A stretch of 64,000 bases of DNA from the IMG/VR virus record IMGVR_UViG_3300021057_000274, positions 124,001 to 188,000 of that record; one strand, written 5' to 3'. The translations under genes were made by a program, and so were the position numbers. A model generated the notes under the pieces. The model was given only the letters and a program-made list of their open reading frames with translations, was not told where the DNA came from and did not search any database. Of the stretch, positions 38,407-46,500 are shown piece by piece; within the stretch, counting starts at the first letter, position 1; each line of letters begins with the position of its first letter. The stretch is from a virus.

Positions 38407-39491
38407 TCGATGAAATAGGGTCGTGAGGAGAAGATCGGAGATGAGACGCCAGCCTTCTTGTAATAATTGGCGGCCATCTTGACCACGGTTGCCCACTTTT
38501 GTACCAGAGGATCGCTGAGGTGATCAAGAACCCAGAAATCTTGCTCAGAGAGAAAGGGAGAACCTCCGAACCGCCCCTCTGAAAAGGTTGCTGGATTCCA
38601 CCCGTAGAGCAGAGCGTTGATCGTCGTGAACGAAACCCGATGCCCTGTCTTAGACCGCTGAAAAGCTACCTTCTTCGCTTTAAGATTGATCGGATAAGGG
38701 TCTATGAATTTACCCGGCAAGCGATCTAAGAAGCTCTTGACCTGGTGACAACTCTTGATCAAGAGAGCAGGAAGGTCCGTAGAAAAGTAAAAGAACTCAT
38801 CGGTGACGGGAAGGTGGCTCTTGGCGTAAGCTTGTGAGATGTAGTCGATGAACTGAAAGCAATAGCGTCCGTCAGTGATCTTGAGATGTACCTTGTCAAA
38901 GCCCCAGAGCAAGCATACCCTCTTTCCAGACTCTAGCAGCTTCTGGTACCTATCTACGCCGTGCATGAAACACCCGCCCCTGATCGGTGACAAGGGACTG
39001 ACGGGAGAGACGTAGTATCCAGAAAGTAACTCTTCAGCGCTCGTTCGAGCCCAAACGTCTAGCAAGAGCGGCTTGGCGTCGATCAACGTAAAGCGGCTGT
39101 TGGGAACCCGCTTCACGTAATCTAGAGCTACCGGTTCGGCTACCGTGAAGATCTCTGAGCTAGCTTTTGAGAGACGATCACCTGTAAAGCCGTAGTCATG
39201 GTAGCTGACGATCTCATCAAGAAAGATGCCTGCGTCGTCAAAAGTTTTTAAGACGTTCCAGCTGTCAGCGCCGCCAGAGTAAGCTAAAATGATGTAGTCG
39301 TACTTGCTTCGAAGCTGTTCAGCTCTAGCGCGATAGAGCTCCCTGAGAGGAACGTCTGGGGGTGCTAGCCAATCTTGCTTGGCCCAGATCTCGTCTTGAA
39401 AGTAAAACTTCGGTGCAGTCCCCCTTGCGGCGTCGATCGCTTCAAACTTGTTTCGAAAGAGCTTCTCGCCGACGAGATAACCGCTGATCAC
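38403..39491 (-). CDS. PP-loop ATPase-like protein 2 (paralogue of protein 1)
   Basis: 362 residues, GTG start by the overlap with TctC. The PP-loop is YIILAYSGGADSWNVLKTFD (SGGADS at 72-77) and the following EIVSYHDYGFTGDRLSKASS matches protein 1. Both share N-terminal VGEKL/GEKFY-F-NK-EA, L-E-Y-I-E-type ends and a W-G-DK-like middle (VCLLWGFDKVHLK). The two genes therefore arose by duplication and are translated together. Similar size and no fused glutaminase domain are visible. Confidence 0.75.
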   Translation of the reverse strand: MISGYLVGEKLFRNKFEAIDAARGTAPKFYFQDEIWAKQDWLAPPDVPLRELYRARAEQLRSKYDYIILAYSGGADSWNVLKTFDDAGIFLDEIVSYHDYGFTGDRLSKASSEIFTVAEPVALDYVKRVPNSRFTLIDAKPLLLDVWARTSAEELLSGYYVSPVSPLSPIRGGCFMHGVDRYQKLLESGKRVCLLWGFDKVHLKITDGRYCFQFIDYISQAYAKSHLPVTDEFFYFSTDLPALLIKSCHQVKSFLDRLPGKFIDPYPINLKAKKVAFQRSKTGHRVSFTTINALLYGWNPATFSEGRFGGSPFLSEQDFWVLDHLSDPLVQKWATVVKMAANYYKKAGVSSPIFSSRPYFIE

Positions 39492-40426
39492 TCAGGTTGA
39501 ATGCCAGCGGCGGTGATCTGCTTTTGCCAAGTCGCTCTCTCCTCACTGAGGACCCGACGCGCGTGAGAGAGATCTCCGCCGCGATCAACGATTCCTAGAG
39601 CATCTAACCGGTTTGACACCGTAGCCATCATGTTGACGATCTGAGCGTCTCGATTCAACTTTCTAAGCTGATCTTCGGTCATCACCGCTGGAGCGGTGAT
39701 GACCATCCAACCTGCTCCGTGAAAGCCTGGAATGACCTCTGATAAAGCTTGCGTCGAGGGGTACTTTTCGATCCTCTTTCTAGTAGCAGCCGCGACTACC
39801 TTCATCTTTCCTGCTTCTACGTGAGCTCTCACGAACGCTTCTCCGTCGATGAACCCATCGATTCGACCAGCAACGACGTCTAGAATTCCGTTCGACGTGC
39901 TCTGCCCGGTGTAAGGGATGAAGTAGATCTCACCTCCCACGGTGCGCGCAAACGCGTTCAGCGCGATGTGTGGCAAGTTGTTCATGTTGCTGACGCCGAT
40001 CGAGAGCTTGTTCGGTTTCATTTTGATATAGCTGATCAGCTCTCTCAGGTCGTTGACAGGCACGTTCTGCCCGACCGCTACTACGTTCGTAAACCAGCCG
40101 ACGCTGAACACCGGCGTAAGCTCCGTGTCGGGGTCATAGGGAAGTTTCTTGTAAACTAACTTGTTGAGAACTAGCGAGGTCGATGACCCCAACAAGATCG
40201 TGTCGTCATCAGCTCTCGCCGCCGCAAGAGCTCCGGGAATTCCCGCCGCGCCTGGGCGATTGATGACGGCCACAGGTTTCTTGTAGAGATCACCCAGCCC
40301 TGCTGCATATACCCTCGCGATGACGTCGGTGACCGTGCCTGGAGCGCCCGGCACGATGATCTTTAGAGCTTGCGCGCTTGCAGCTTGCGTGATCACTAGG
40401 AGCAGAATTAAGAGAAGCTTGTTCAT
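39488..40426 (-). CDS. Bug/TctC-family periplasmic substrate-binding protein
   Basis: 312 residues with a signal peptide (MNKLLLILLLVITQAASAQA) and the typical Bug fold: LKIIVPGAPGTVTDVIARVY near the start, NRPGAAGIPGALAAARAD, IPYTGQSTSNGILDVVAGRI and a conserved late LSEVIPGF region. Family members capture tricarboxylates or other small organic acids for TctAB transporters in beta- and alphaproteobacteria. No TctA/TctB gene is in the window, so the phage copy would have to work with host transporters or serve another function. It is embedded in the fibre-gene cassette, coupled to both neighbours. Confidence 0.85.
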   Translation of the reverse strand: MNKLLLILLLVITQAASAQALKIIVPGAPGTVTDVIARVYAAGLGDLYKKPVAVINRPGAAGIPGALAAARADDDTILLGSSTSLVLNKLVYKKLPYDPDTELTPVFSVGWFTNVVAVGQNVPVNDLRELISYIKMKPNKLSIGVSNMNNLPHIALNAFARTVGGEIYFIPYTGQSTSNGILDVVAGRIDGFIDGEAFVRAHVEAGKMKVVAAATRKRIEKYPSTQALSEVIPGFHGAGWMVITAPAVMTEDQLRKLNRDAQIVNMMATVSNRLDALGIVDRGGDLSHARRVLSEERATWQKQITAAGIQPE

Positions 40427-40776
40427 TTCAACAACCCTTCGAGGGGATCAGCCATGGGTTCGGCTTGAGGCTGCATTACTTCGACCTTAAATGACTTTCC
40501 GACCGTCTCGGCGTAATCGCTCGGGATCGTCATCTCTCTTCGAAGCTCTTCACGAGCAAGCGCTTCAACGGGACAACTAACGTTGAGGAGTTCCTTCATC
40601 TTCTCCATGGAGACGAGCTTCCCCTCATAGTCGAGCGGGATGTCATACGACCACGGCCCCACCCACCACGTCGGCTGACCGGTTTCGTCGACCGCATCGG
40701 CGTAAAAATAGCGGGCTTCTAAGCGAAGCCTGGCGACATCAACATGAGTGATCTGGTACTTGATTTCTCTGGACAC
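40423..40776 (-). CDS. Hypothetical 117-aa protein
   Basis: GTG start that overlaps the upstream PP-loop gene by 38 bases; the ATG overlap with TctC (ATGA) is at its other end. Acidic with a Trp-rich patch (PTWWVGPWSYDIPLDYE) that could bind carbohydrate or form a hydrophobic core. No family recognised. Composition is AT-richer than the structural genes around it, as in the rest of the cassette. Confidence 0.5.
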   Translation of the reverse strand: MSREIKYQITHVDVARLRLEARYFYADAVDETGQPTWWVGPWSYDIPLDYEGKLVSMEKMKELLNVSCPVEALAREELRREMTIPSDYAETVGKSFKVEVMQPQAEPMADPLEGLLK

Positions 40777-41596
40777 GATCTTGAATCCACTTAGAGAGAG
40801 GAATCGAAAATTTTCGCTGGAACAGCTTATTTTGAGGCAATCTTATCATGGACCTGTTCCAATAGATCTTTTCACGTGGGGACAAACCAAACCGTTCTTG
40901 ATAAACGTGCTTCTTGGCCTCACCGAAATTTTTATATCTAAGCCAGATCGGGTCTAAGACCCACGAGTTAAAGAGCTCCGTAGACCAAAAGAAGAAGTGC
41001 GGTGTCCCCTCGATTCCGTAGTGCATCCTGAGCTTATACTCGCTGTAGAAGATCTCATACTCAACGAGGTACCACGCACGGTCGTATTCGAACTCTGGAA
41101 TTCCACCCATGATCAAAACTTTATCTCGATTCTCTAAGATAGATTTAAAGATAGGTAAAACTGACGCCGCTCCGCACTGAAACTGATCCATGAGCTTCAA
41201 CGCCGTCGTGCTTCTTGACCAATCTTCAAAGTCATACGACTCGATCTTGTAATCTAGAGAATTCTGATCAATGAACCGTCTGGCGTAACGAAGCTCCTCC
41301 CAGTTCACGCCCTTGGTGTCATGCAGAACGACAACCTTGAACGGAACATTAAGCTGTTGAAACGCCCACACTACGGCTTCAGAGTCAAGACCCCCGCTGT
41401 AGTAGACGTAGAGCTGCTCACCGTGGTAGCGCTCAGCGAGCTCACGAGCAGCATTTAGAGTTTCGGTCTTAAGGTCTAAGAGCTTGCGACGTACCGGCAG
41501 AGCGTCGAAGGTAAAGCGATCGTCGATCTTGGTGCTGTAGGTCCAGGGGCGATCGTTGTAACCGAAGACGACAGAGCCGTCACAAAATCTTACCAC
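40739..41596 (-). CDS. PP-loop ATPase-like protein 3 (PAPS reductase-like)
   Basis: 285 residues, GTG start overlapping the adhesin stop. The PP-loop is YVYYSGGLDSEAVVWAFQQL (SGGLDS at 67-72), followed by VVLHDTKGVNWEELRYARRF, a pattern closer to PAPS-reductase/DndC-type proteins than to proteins 1 and 2. The C-terminal Cys-rich CC-like signature of PAPS reductases is missing. The end of the gene overlaps the next by 38 bases. Confidence 0.7.
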   Translation of the reverse strand: MVRFCDGSVVFGYNDRPWTYSTKIDDRFTFDALPVRRKLLDLKTETLNAARELAERYHGEQLYVYYSGGLDSEAVVWAFQQLNVPFKVVVLHDTKGVNWEELRYARRFIDQNSLDYKIESYDFEDWSRSTTALKLMDQFQCGAASVLPIFKSILENRDKVLIMGGIPEFEYDRAWYLVEYEIFYSEYKLRMHYGIEGTPHFFFWSTELFNSWVLDPIWLRYKNFGEAKKHVYQERFGLSPREKIYWNRSMIRLPQNKLFQRKFSIPLSKWIQDRVQRNQVPDHSC

Positions 41597-42354
41597 GAGA
41601 GGATGACACGTCCGTTTCCGCCTGGTCCGCCAGATCCGCCATTCGAGGATCCTCCTGCACCCCCGCCACCTCCGCCGCCCGATCCGTCAGCGCCAGAGCT
41701 GCCAGGATTTCCCGGGTTTCCGCCGCCGGAGCCTCCCCCGCCGCCTCCTGCATAAAAGTTGCCGCCGCCGTCGCCGCCCTCGAACGCGCCGTCGGTGTTT
41801 CCAGCTTCACCGGCGTTGCCGTTGGGGGATCCGCCTGCTCCCCCAGCTCCAGGTAATACCGATTCCCCGCTAGGCCCAGGCGCGCCGCCTCCTGCACCTC
41901 CGGTAAACGTCAATCCTCCCAAAACGGTATTTCCACCTGCGTTGCCAGCGGTGCCTTGAGTAGTATTACCAGTGCCTGGGCCTCCAGAACCCCCTGTCCC
42001 GATCGTGATCGAGATCTGCTGCCCGGGAGTTACCGAGATGTTTCCTGAGCCAAAGCCACCCGAGCCCCCGCCGCCCGCGCCGACTCCGACCGACGGCGCA
42101 GCTGCTCCGCCGCCCCCTCCGCCCGCGCCAGACGCTGAGTACGCGATGCTATAGATTCCCGGGGGAACGGTGAAGGTATAGCCGCCTGGAGACTGATAGT
42201 TAGCGCTACCGGTGTCTGGAAATGACTGTTGCCAGGTCCCGCTCACCTTGTTCCACACCCCGGTGACCGCGCGCCACGTGCCTGAGACCTTGATGAAGAC
42301 CTCTTGGACTTGACGCCAGGTGCCGCTGACCTTGACGTAGAGCTCTCTAGGCAT
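41590..42354 (-). CDS. Glycine-rich tail fibre adhesin (gp38-like, polyglycine II type)
   Basis: 254 residues. The first 45 contain three near-repeats of KVSGTWR/Q. From about residue 55, a YTFTVPPGIYSIAYSASGAG segment leads into a low-complexity Gly-rich region with GGGGGGAAAP and GGAGG motifs, ending with a VILSW tail. T2/S16-type gp38 adhesins have this shape: a small N-terminal domain and a polyglycine II sandwich that bears receptor-specific loops. It is coupled to the long tail fibre gene upstream (TAATG), as gp38 follows gp37. Confidence 0.75.
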   Translation of the reverse strand: MPRELYVKVSGTWRQVQEVFIKVSGTWRAVTGVWNKVSGTWQQSFPDTGSANYQSPGGYTFTVPPGIYSIAYSASGAGGGGGGAAAPSVGVGAGGGGSGGFGSGNISVTPGQQISITIGTGGSGGPGTGNTTQGTAGNAGGNTVLGGLTFTGGAGGGAPGPSGESVLPGAGGAGGSPNGNAGEAGNTDGAFEGGDGGGNFYAGGGGGGSGGGNPGNPGSSGADGSGGGGGGGAGGSSNGGSGGPGGNGRVILSW

Positions 42355-44759
42355 TACGCGTACCTAAACCAGACGTCATTGTCAGAGCCGCCGGACGGAC
42401 CGCCCGTCGACACGAGACGTGCTCCGCCGGCCCACCTGGTCGAGTCAGCCGCGGAGCCAGTGATGTTGATGCCGTAGGTTCCGCCGTTATTGTAGACGCC
42501 GTTCGTCACCGTTCCAGCGTTTCCGGTGACGCTGATGCTCCAGGTGCCACTGTTGATGACGACAGACGTGCCCTGGACGTTCGGCGTCGCGCCGAAGGTG
42601 GCGACGTTGTTCTCGAGGTTGATCGCGAGCGGCCAGTAGCCACCCAGCGACTGTTCCGTGATCGAGTCAGCCCCGTTGGCTCGAAGCACGTAGAACGTAC
42701 CTCCGTCAACGCGAAGCATGCCAGATCTATGCTCGGTGTCGCGCAAGAAGACCGTCGGAGCGGCGTTTCTGATGTAGAGGTTATCAACCGCGTCGGTGGC
42801 GTTTTTCATGAGGCCGCTAGCATGAATTCCGTCGACCGTGTCAGCGTCTAGCCCGGATCCAGGGCCGTCATTTCCAGCTGACCAGATCGTGCCGCCGTTC
42901 GCTGTCCAGGTGCCGTTCTCGAGGAAGCCGCCTGTGTTGTTGCCTGAGTTCGCGCGCACGACCCAGTTGCCTAGGTTGTTCTGGAGACCGAACTCCTGGC
43001 TAGTGTTACCGAAGAGAGCCCCCGCGATCGTGCCTGATCCGCCCGCCGTGACGCGCACCCTGACGCCAGCGTTGCCCGCGTAGGCGACGTTCCAGTATCC
43101 CCCGTCAGAGAACCACGTGTTCGTGGTCGCGTCGTTCTTCAATCCCTCGCCGCTCGTGGTGTTCCTGAACCAGTTGGTTGCGATCACCTCGTCGAACGTC
43201 GGCGAGGACGTCGTCTTGACCGCCTGGTTGAGGTAATCGGTGAACTGCGCGCCGTCCCAGAGGTCAGCGTCGAGACCCGAGCTAGCTCCGTCGTTACCGT
43301 CATGCCAGAGCTGGCGCCAGGACTTGAGATCGGTCCCCCAGCCTGACCTGAAGTAGGGCCCGCTCTGGTTGACGTCTCCGCTTGACGCGTGGTGTGAGAC
43401 GTAGAGCTGGAAGCGTGAGTCAGTCGACGAGAGGTTGATTAAGCCGCCCCAAGCGTAGCCGACCGGGCCGTTGTTGTCACGCTGTGAGACGCCGTTGTAG
43501 GTGCCCGGCGTTTGAATCATCGTGTCGACCGCGGTTGCGTCGGCGCCCCGATTCTTCCGCATGAACACCGTCTCATTGAGACCGTCGAGCAAGTCAGCGT
43601 CGAGACCAGAGCCAGATCCGTCGTTCGAGGAGGTCCAGATGCCAGCGGCGCTCAACACGTGCGCGAGTGAGGCCTTGCGCACCTTGTTGTCAGTGCCGTT
43701 CGTCACCATGACCTGAGAGACGGTCGGGTTCTCGTTGTTCGCCGTTTCGGCGAACACCGCGTTGACGAAGATGTCCTTGTTCGCGTCGCGCAACACGATG
43801 CGGTTAGCGGTTGCGGTCGTCGTTGCTTCGATCGTCGCGCTGTTCTGTTGGCCAGAGATCGCGTTAGCTAGGGTCGCGTTGGTGGCGTTTGTAGCCGTCG
43901 TCGCGTTACCCGCGTTCGTCGCAAACGCGGCCGTCGTCGCGTTGGTGGCGTTCGTCGCGTTGGTGGCGTTCGTCGCGTTGGTGGCGTTCGTCGCGTTGGT
44001 GGCGTCGGTCGCGAAGTTGACGCGGTTCGGGCCCCAGAGACGCCACCTTGACGAGGCTCCGTCATAGCGCAGGGTGAGGGTCTCGCTCTGAGAGATCGTC
44101 ACGTCGGCGTTCAGCGCGAACCGGTTAGCCGCCGTCGAGCTCGCGTTCTCGTTCTTGAGCACGATCGGGTTCGTGCCCACGTTGTGAATCATCACGACGC
44201 GTCCCTGCACTCCTGACGCTAGACCCGTGATGTCGCGCGACGCGTTCGTAGACAAGCGAAGAACGTTGCTAGTGCTGAAGTTCGCCGGGTTGTAGTTGTT
44301 TTGATTCGCGGTGATCTGCGGAGGGGTAAGCTCCTCAGCGATCAAGAAGAGGTCAACGGCCTTCTCGAGAGGTACCCAGGTCGTCGCGTTCGTGTAAACC
44401 TTGAGGACGTCTGAAGCGGTGTCGTACCAGAGATCGCCCGGGTAGTTCGGCCCAGTCGGCGTCGTGCCAGAGTCGATGCGGCGATTCGCTAGCTCGTTCC
44501 AGGTATCGGTGTGATAGACGTAGAGCTTCTTGTCGGTCGACTTGAACCAGAGCTGGCCGAGGGTCGCGTGAGTCGGAGAGACGTCAGACGCGAAGTGCTC
44601 CAAGAGGCGAATCAGGTTTTCCTGGTGCTTCTCTCCCCAGTTAGACACTCCCCGCCCGGTCAGCGTCAACGACGTTGACGTCGAGTCAACGGTGTTTGGT
44701 GCTAGGGTAAACGGCGCCTTGAGGACGTCGTTCTGCCAGTTCAGGGTATAGGTGGTCAC
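42354..44759 (-). CDS. Long tail fibre protein (paralogue B)
   Basis: 801 residues from a GTG with AGGAGGT upstream. The N-terminal 250 residues match paralogue A (TLNWQNDVLKAPF, TLTGRGVSNWGEK, LRLSTNASRDITG, then RVNFATDATNAT). A run of NAT repeats follows, then two GSGLDADLLDGL-type modules and DGASSGLDADLWDG units characteristic of tail-fibre/collar proteins. The end, GPSGGSDNDVWFRYA, matches paralogue A. It is probably the fibre that carries the glycine-rich adhesin. Confidence 0.82.
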   Translation of the reverse strand: MTTYTLNWQNDVLKAPFTLAPNTVDSTSTSLTLTGRGVSNWGEKHQENLIRLLEHFASDVSPTHATLGQLWFKSTDKKLYVYHTDTWNELANRRIDSGTTPTGPNYPGDLWYDTASDVLKVYTNATTWVPLEKAVDLFLIAEELTPPQITANQNNYNPANFSTSNVLRLSTNASRDITGLASGVQGRVVMIHNVGTNPIVLKNENASSTAANRFALNADVTISQSETLTLRYDGASSRWRLWGPNRVNFATDATNATNATNATNATNATNATNATTAAFATNAGNATTATNATNATLANAISGQQNSATIEATTTATANRIVLRDANKDIFVNAVFAETANNENPTVSQVMVTNGTDNKVRKASLAHVLSAAGIWTSSNDGSGSGLDADLLDGLNETVFMRKNRGADATAVDTMIQTPGTYNGVSQRDNNGPVGYAWGGLINLSSTDSRFQLYVSHHASSGDVNQSGPYFRSGWGTDLKSWRQLWHDGNDGASSGLDADLWDGAQFTDYLNQAVKTTSSPTFDEVIATNWFRNTTSGEGLKNDATTNTWFSDGGYWNVAYAGNAGVRVRVTAGGSGTIAGALFGNTSQEFGLQNNLGNWVVRANSGNNTGGFLENGTWTANGGTIWSAGNDGPGSGLDADTVDGIHASGLMKNATDAVDNLYIRNAAPTVFLRDTEHRSGMLRVDGGTFYVLRANGADSITEQSLGGYWPLAINLENNVATFGATPNVQGTSVVINSGTWSISVTGNAGTVTNGVYNNGGTYGINITGSAADSTRWAGGARLVSTGGPSGGSDNDVWFRYA
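43936..44007 (-). repeat. 18-bp tandem repeat in tail fibre B
   Basis: Four head-to-tail copies of an 18-bp unit (plus strand GTCGCGTTGGTGGCGTTC), three exact and the fourth changed in its last bases. Each unit codes two Asn-Ala-Thr triplets. Period 18. Confidence 0.9.
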
Positions 44760-44762
44760 GCT

Positions 44763-44981
44763 TTACCTCCTCGCTGCGGTGGTCAACGCCTTGATCTCGT
44801 GGTTCAGAGCTCTAGGCTCAACTAGCGCTTGACCGAGGTCATACTCGTCGATCACGCCACCGGTGACGCCGCTGAAGACGAACGTGCCCTTGTTGCCGTT
44901 CTTCACGATCTCCACCAGGCGGAAGCTCTTCACCTTCAGGTACGCGGCTAACACGATGTCGGTCGTTTCGAAGTTTTTCAT
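44763..44981 (-). CDS. DUF5659-like small protein, 72 aa
   Basis: Short soluble protein beginning MKNFETTDIVLAAYLKVKSF, with a beta-hairpin NKGTFVFSGVTGG and a charged helical end. The start N-F-x-T-T-D-x-x-L-A-A-Y-L is the pattern of the DUF5659 family found in phages and bacteria, of unknown function. It sits beside the tail fibre and may be an assembly factor. The motif before it is the leaderless late type. Confidence 0.65.
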   Translation of the reverse strand: MKNFETTDIVLAAYLKVKSFRLVEIVKNGNKGTFVFSGVTGGVIDEYDLGQALVEPRALNHEIKALTTAARR

Positions 44982-44985
44982 GAAG

Positions 44986-44994
44986 CTATTTAGC
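44986..44994 (-). promoter_or_regulatory. Late promoter-type motif (GCTAAATAG), leaderless geometry
   Basis: Five bases before the ATG of the 72-aa gene; no Shine-Dalgarno. Confidence 0.55.
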
Positions 44995-45001
44995 TCTTAT
45001 T

Positions 45002-45571
45002 TCAGCTCGCCGAGATCGTTAGAGTGTAGGTGATGAGGAACGCTCGGTTTGCGGTCTTCTCGATCGGCGAGAAGATCAAGTGGGAGAGGAGAAGATCGTC
45101 CTCGGTCTTAAGCCCGATCTCGTCAAAGACGAAGATGCCCTCAGGATCCGTAGTGATGTTGTCAGCGACCTCCTGGCCTGGCGGCTCGTTCGAGTTGAGC
45201 TGCGCGATCACGGTAACGATCGTCGAGATCGAGGGGCTGGGCGCAGCGACGGAGACGACGGAGTTGGTGGCTGGGGTCGACGGATCCTGATCATCGACCT
45301 GTACCTCCCAGGTCTCGTTGTAAAGCGTCGCCGAGCCGATCGTGTTCGGGGACCTGAAGATCAAGGTCTGGCTAGAGTTGAAAAAGGTCCCCCCGTTACC
45401 GAAGGCCATCTTGAAGACAGGGCCGTTCGAGTCACGAGCCAGAGAGCGTCCGATCGCACGCCCCAAGTTTTGCGGGTGCACGGCGTTGCGCTTCTCCATG
45501 ATCAGCTCACCGGTAACTCGGTCAGTGATCCTGCAGTGACCGATGAACTTGAACCTTCCGTTGTCTCTCAT
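45002..45571 (-). CDS. Putative structural protein, 189 aa
   Basis: Begins MRDNGRFKFIGHCRITDRVT, a beta-rich opening, then a Pro/Ser-rich loop region (AAPSPSISTIVTVIAQLNSN) and a C-terminal beta stretch (AFLITYTLTISAS). It looks like a small virion protein of the tail or fibre attachment region. Family unknown. It is coupled to the gene before it (ATGA). Confidence 0.6.
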   Translation of the reverse strand: MRDNGRFKFIGHCRITDRVTGELIMEKRNAVHPQNLGRAIGRSLARDSNGPVFKMAFGNGGTFFNSSQTLIFRSPNTIGSATLYNETWEVQVDDQDPSTPATNSVVSVAAPSPSISTIVTVIAQLNSNEPPGQEVADNITTDPEGIFVFDEIGLKTEDDLLLSHLIFSPIEKTANRAFLITYTLTISAS

Positions 45572-45783
45572 GGCTTGAACTCTCCCGGATCCATCTCAGT
45601 GACGACTCCGTTGTCTACGATGCGAATCTTTTCCGGCGTCTGCGTCTCAACCGCTCGGATCTGCGCTTGCCCTTGCCGTTGGATCTTGGTGACCAGCTCA
45701 AACACCTCACCGAACGGACGGAACGACAGCGCGTGAATCAGGTAGTTGACTTCCTTCTCTTCCAGGTCTAGTTTGATCTTCAT
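45568..45783 (-). CDS. Hypothetical 71-aa protein
   Basis: Acidic helical protein, starting with an ATG and ending in the ATGA overlap. The pattern MKIKLDLEEKEVNYLIHALS and VFELVTKIQRQGQAQIR suggests a short coiled helix pair. No family recognised. Confidence 0.55.
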   Translation of the reverse strand: MKIKLDLEEKEVNYLIHALSFRPFGEVFELVTKIQRQGQAQIRAVETQTPEKIRIVDNGVVTEMDPGEFKP

Positions 45784-45798
45784 CTCAGCTCTCTATGG

Positions 45799-46488
45799 TT
45801 ATGGTCCAGCATCTCTCCACGAGCCGCCGCTGTAGAAATACAGCTTGTGGTTCGTCGAGTCGATCACGATCGGAAGGGTGCCGGTGTAGGCCGTCGGAGT
45901 GCCCGAGGGAGTGCCGGCGCAAGTCGGGACGTACGTGAAGCCTGTCGTCGCGTTGGTGGCTAGCGCGCTCCCTGAAGCGTTGAGGACGACGCTGCCGTTG
46001 CTCTTGATCGAGAAGCGATCGGTCAGGTTGCCTGCCGGGACACGAAGCGAGAAGACGAGCGATCCGCCCAAGCCGTTCAGCGCGTTCGTGATGGTGTCGG
46101 CCTTGACCGACATCGTGAAGTTGTTGACGTATCCACCGGTCGCCCCGACGTAGCCGAGAGCGTTGATCTGGAGAACGTTGTCGTCGTCGGTAATCGCCGT
46201 GTCGTCAAGGAGACCGCCGCGGGCCTTGAAGAAGTTGATGAGCGCCGCGTCTGCGTCCGTCGAGTACCTGATGAAGTTCATCCCGCGGTTCGCAGACGCG
46301 CTGATGAAGTTCATCTGGCGCGCCGAGAAGCCGATCTTGTTCGGAAGCGAGTCGTTTCCGACGTTCACCTGTTGAGTCGTCGTCAGGGTAACTCCGTCCC
46401 AATCAAACGCCTCAAAGACGAGGCTATCGACGTCGTTGAGCCAATCCTTGGTGGCGACGGTACCAGACTTAAAGTCGATCGTAGGCAT
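45799..46488 (-). CDS. Putative tail fibre/attachment protein, 229 aa
   Basis: Starts MPTIDFKSGTVATKDWLNDV, with many beta-forming segments and a final GGSWRDAGP, typical of fibre-associated proteins. A conserved-looking block DRFSIKSNGSVVLNASGSAL occurs near the end. Immediately preceded by a leaderless late-type motif. Function inferred from context and composition. Confidence 0.6.
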   Translation of the reverse strand: MPTIDFKSGTVATKDWLNDVDSLVFEAFDWDGVTLTTTQQVNVGNDSLPNKIGFSARQMNFISASANRGMNFIRYSTDADAALINFFKARGGLLDDTAITDDDNVLQINALGYVGATGGYVNNFTMSVKADTITNALNGLGGSLVFSLRVPAGNLTDRFSIKSNGSVVLNASGSALATNATTGFTYVPTCAGTPSGTPTAYTGTLPIVIDSTNHKLYFYSGGSWRDAGP

Positions 46489-46491
46489 GAA

Positions 46492-46500
46492 CTATTTACT
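46492..46500 (-). promoter_or_regulatory. Late promoter-type motif (AGTAAATAG), leaderless geometry
   Basis: Four bases before the ATG of the 229-aa gene; the TAA is the stop of the 1081-aa gene. Confidence 0.55.

Noticed and set aside
35590-44015. Possible CRISPR array from short repeats in the fibre region
   Set aside because: Repeats are 9 or 18 bp, head to tail, in frame and coding NAT or ATT; there are no spacers.
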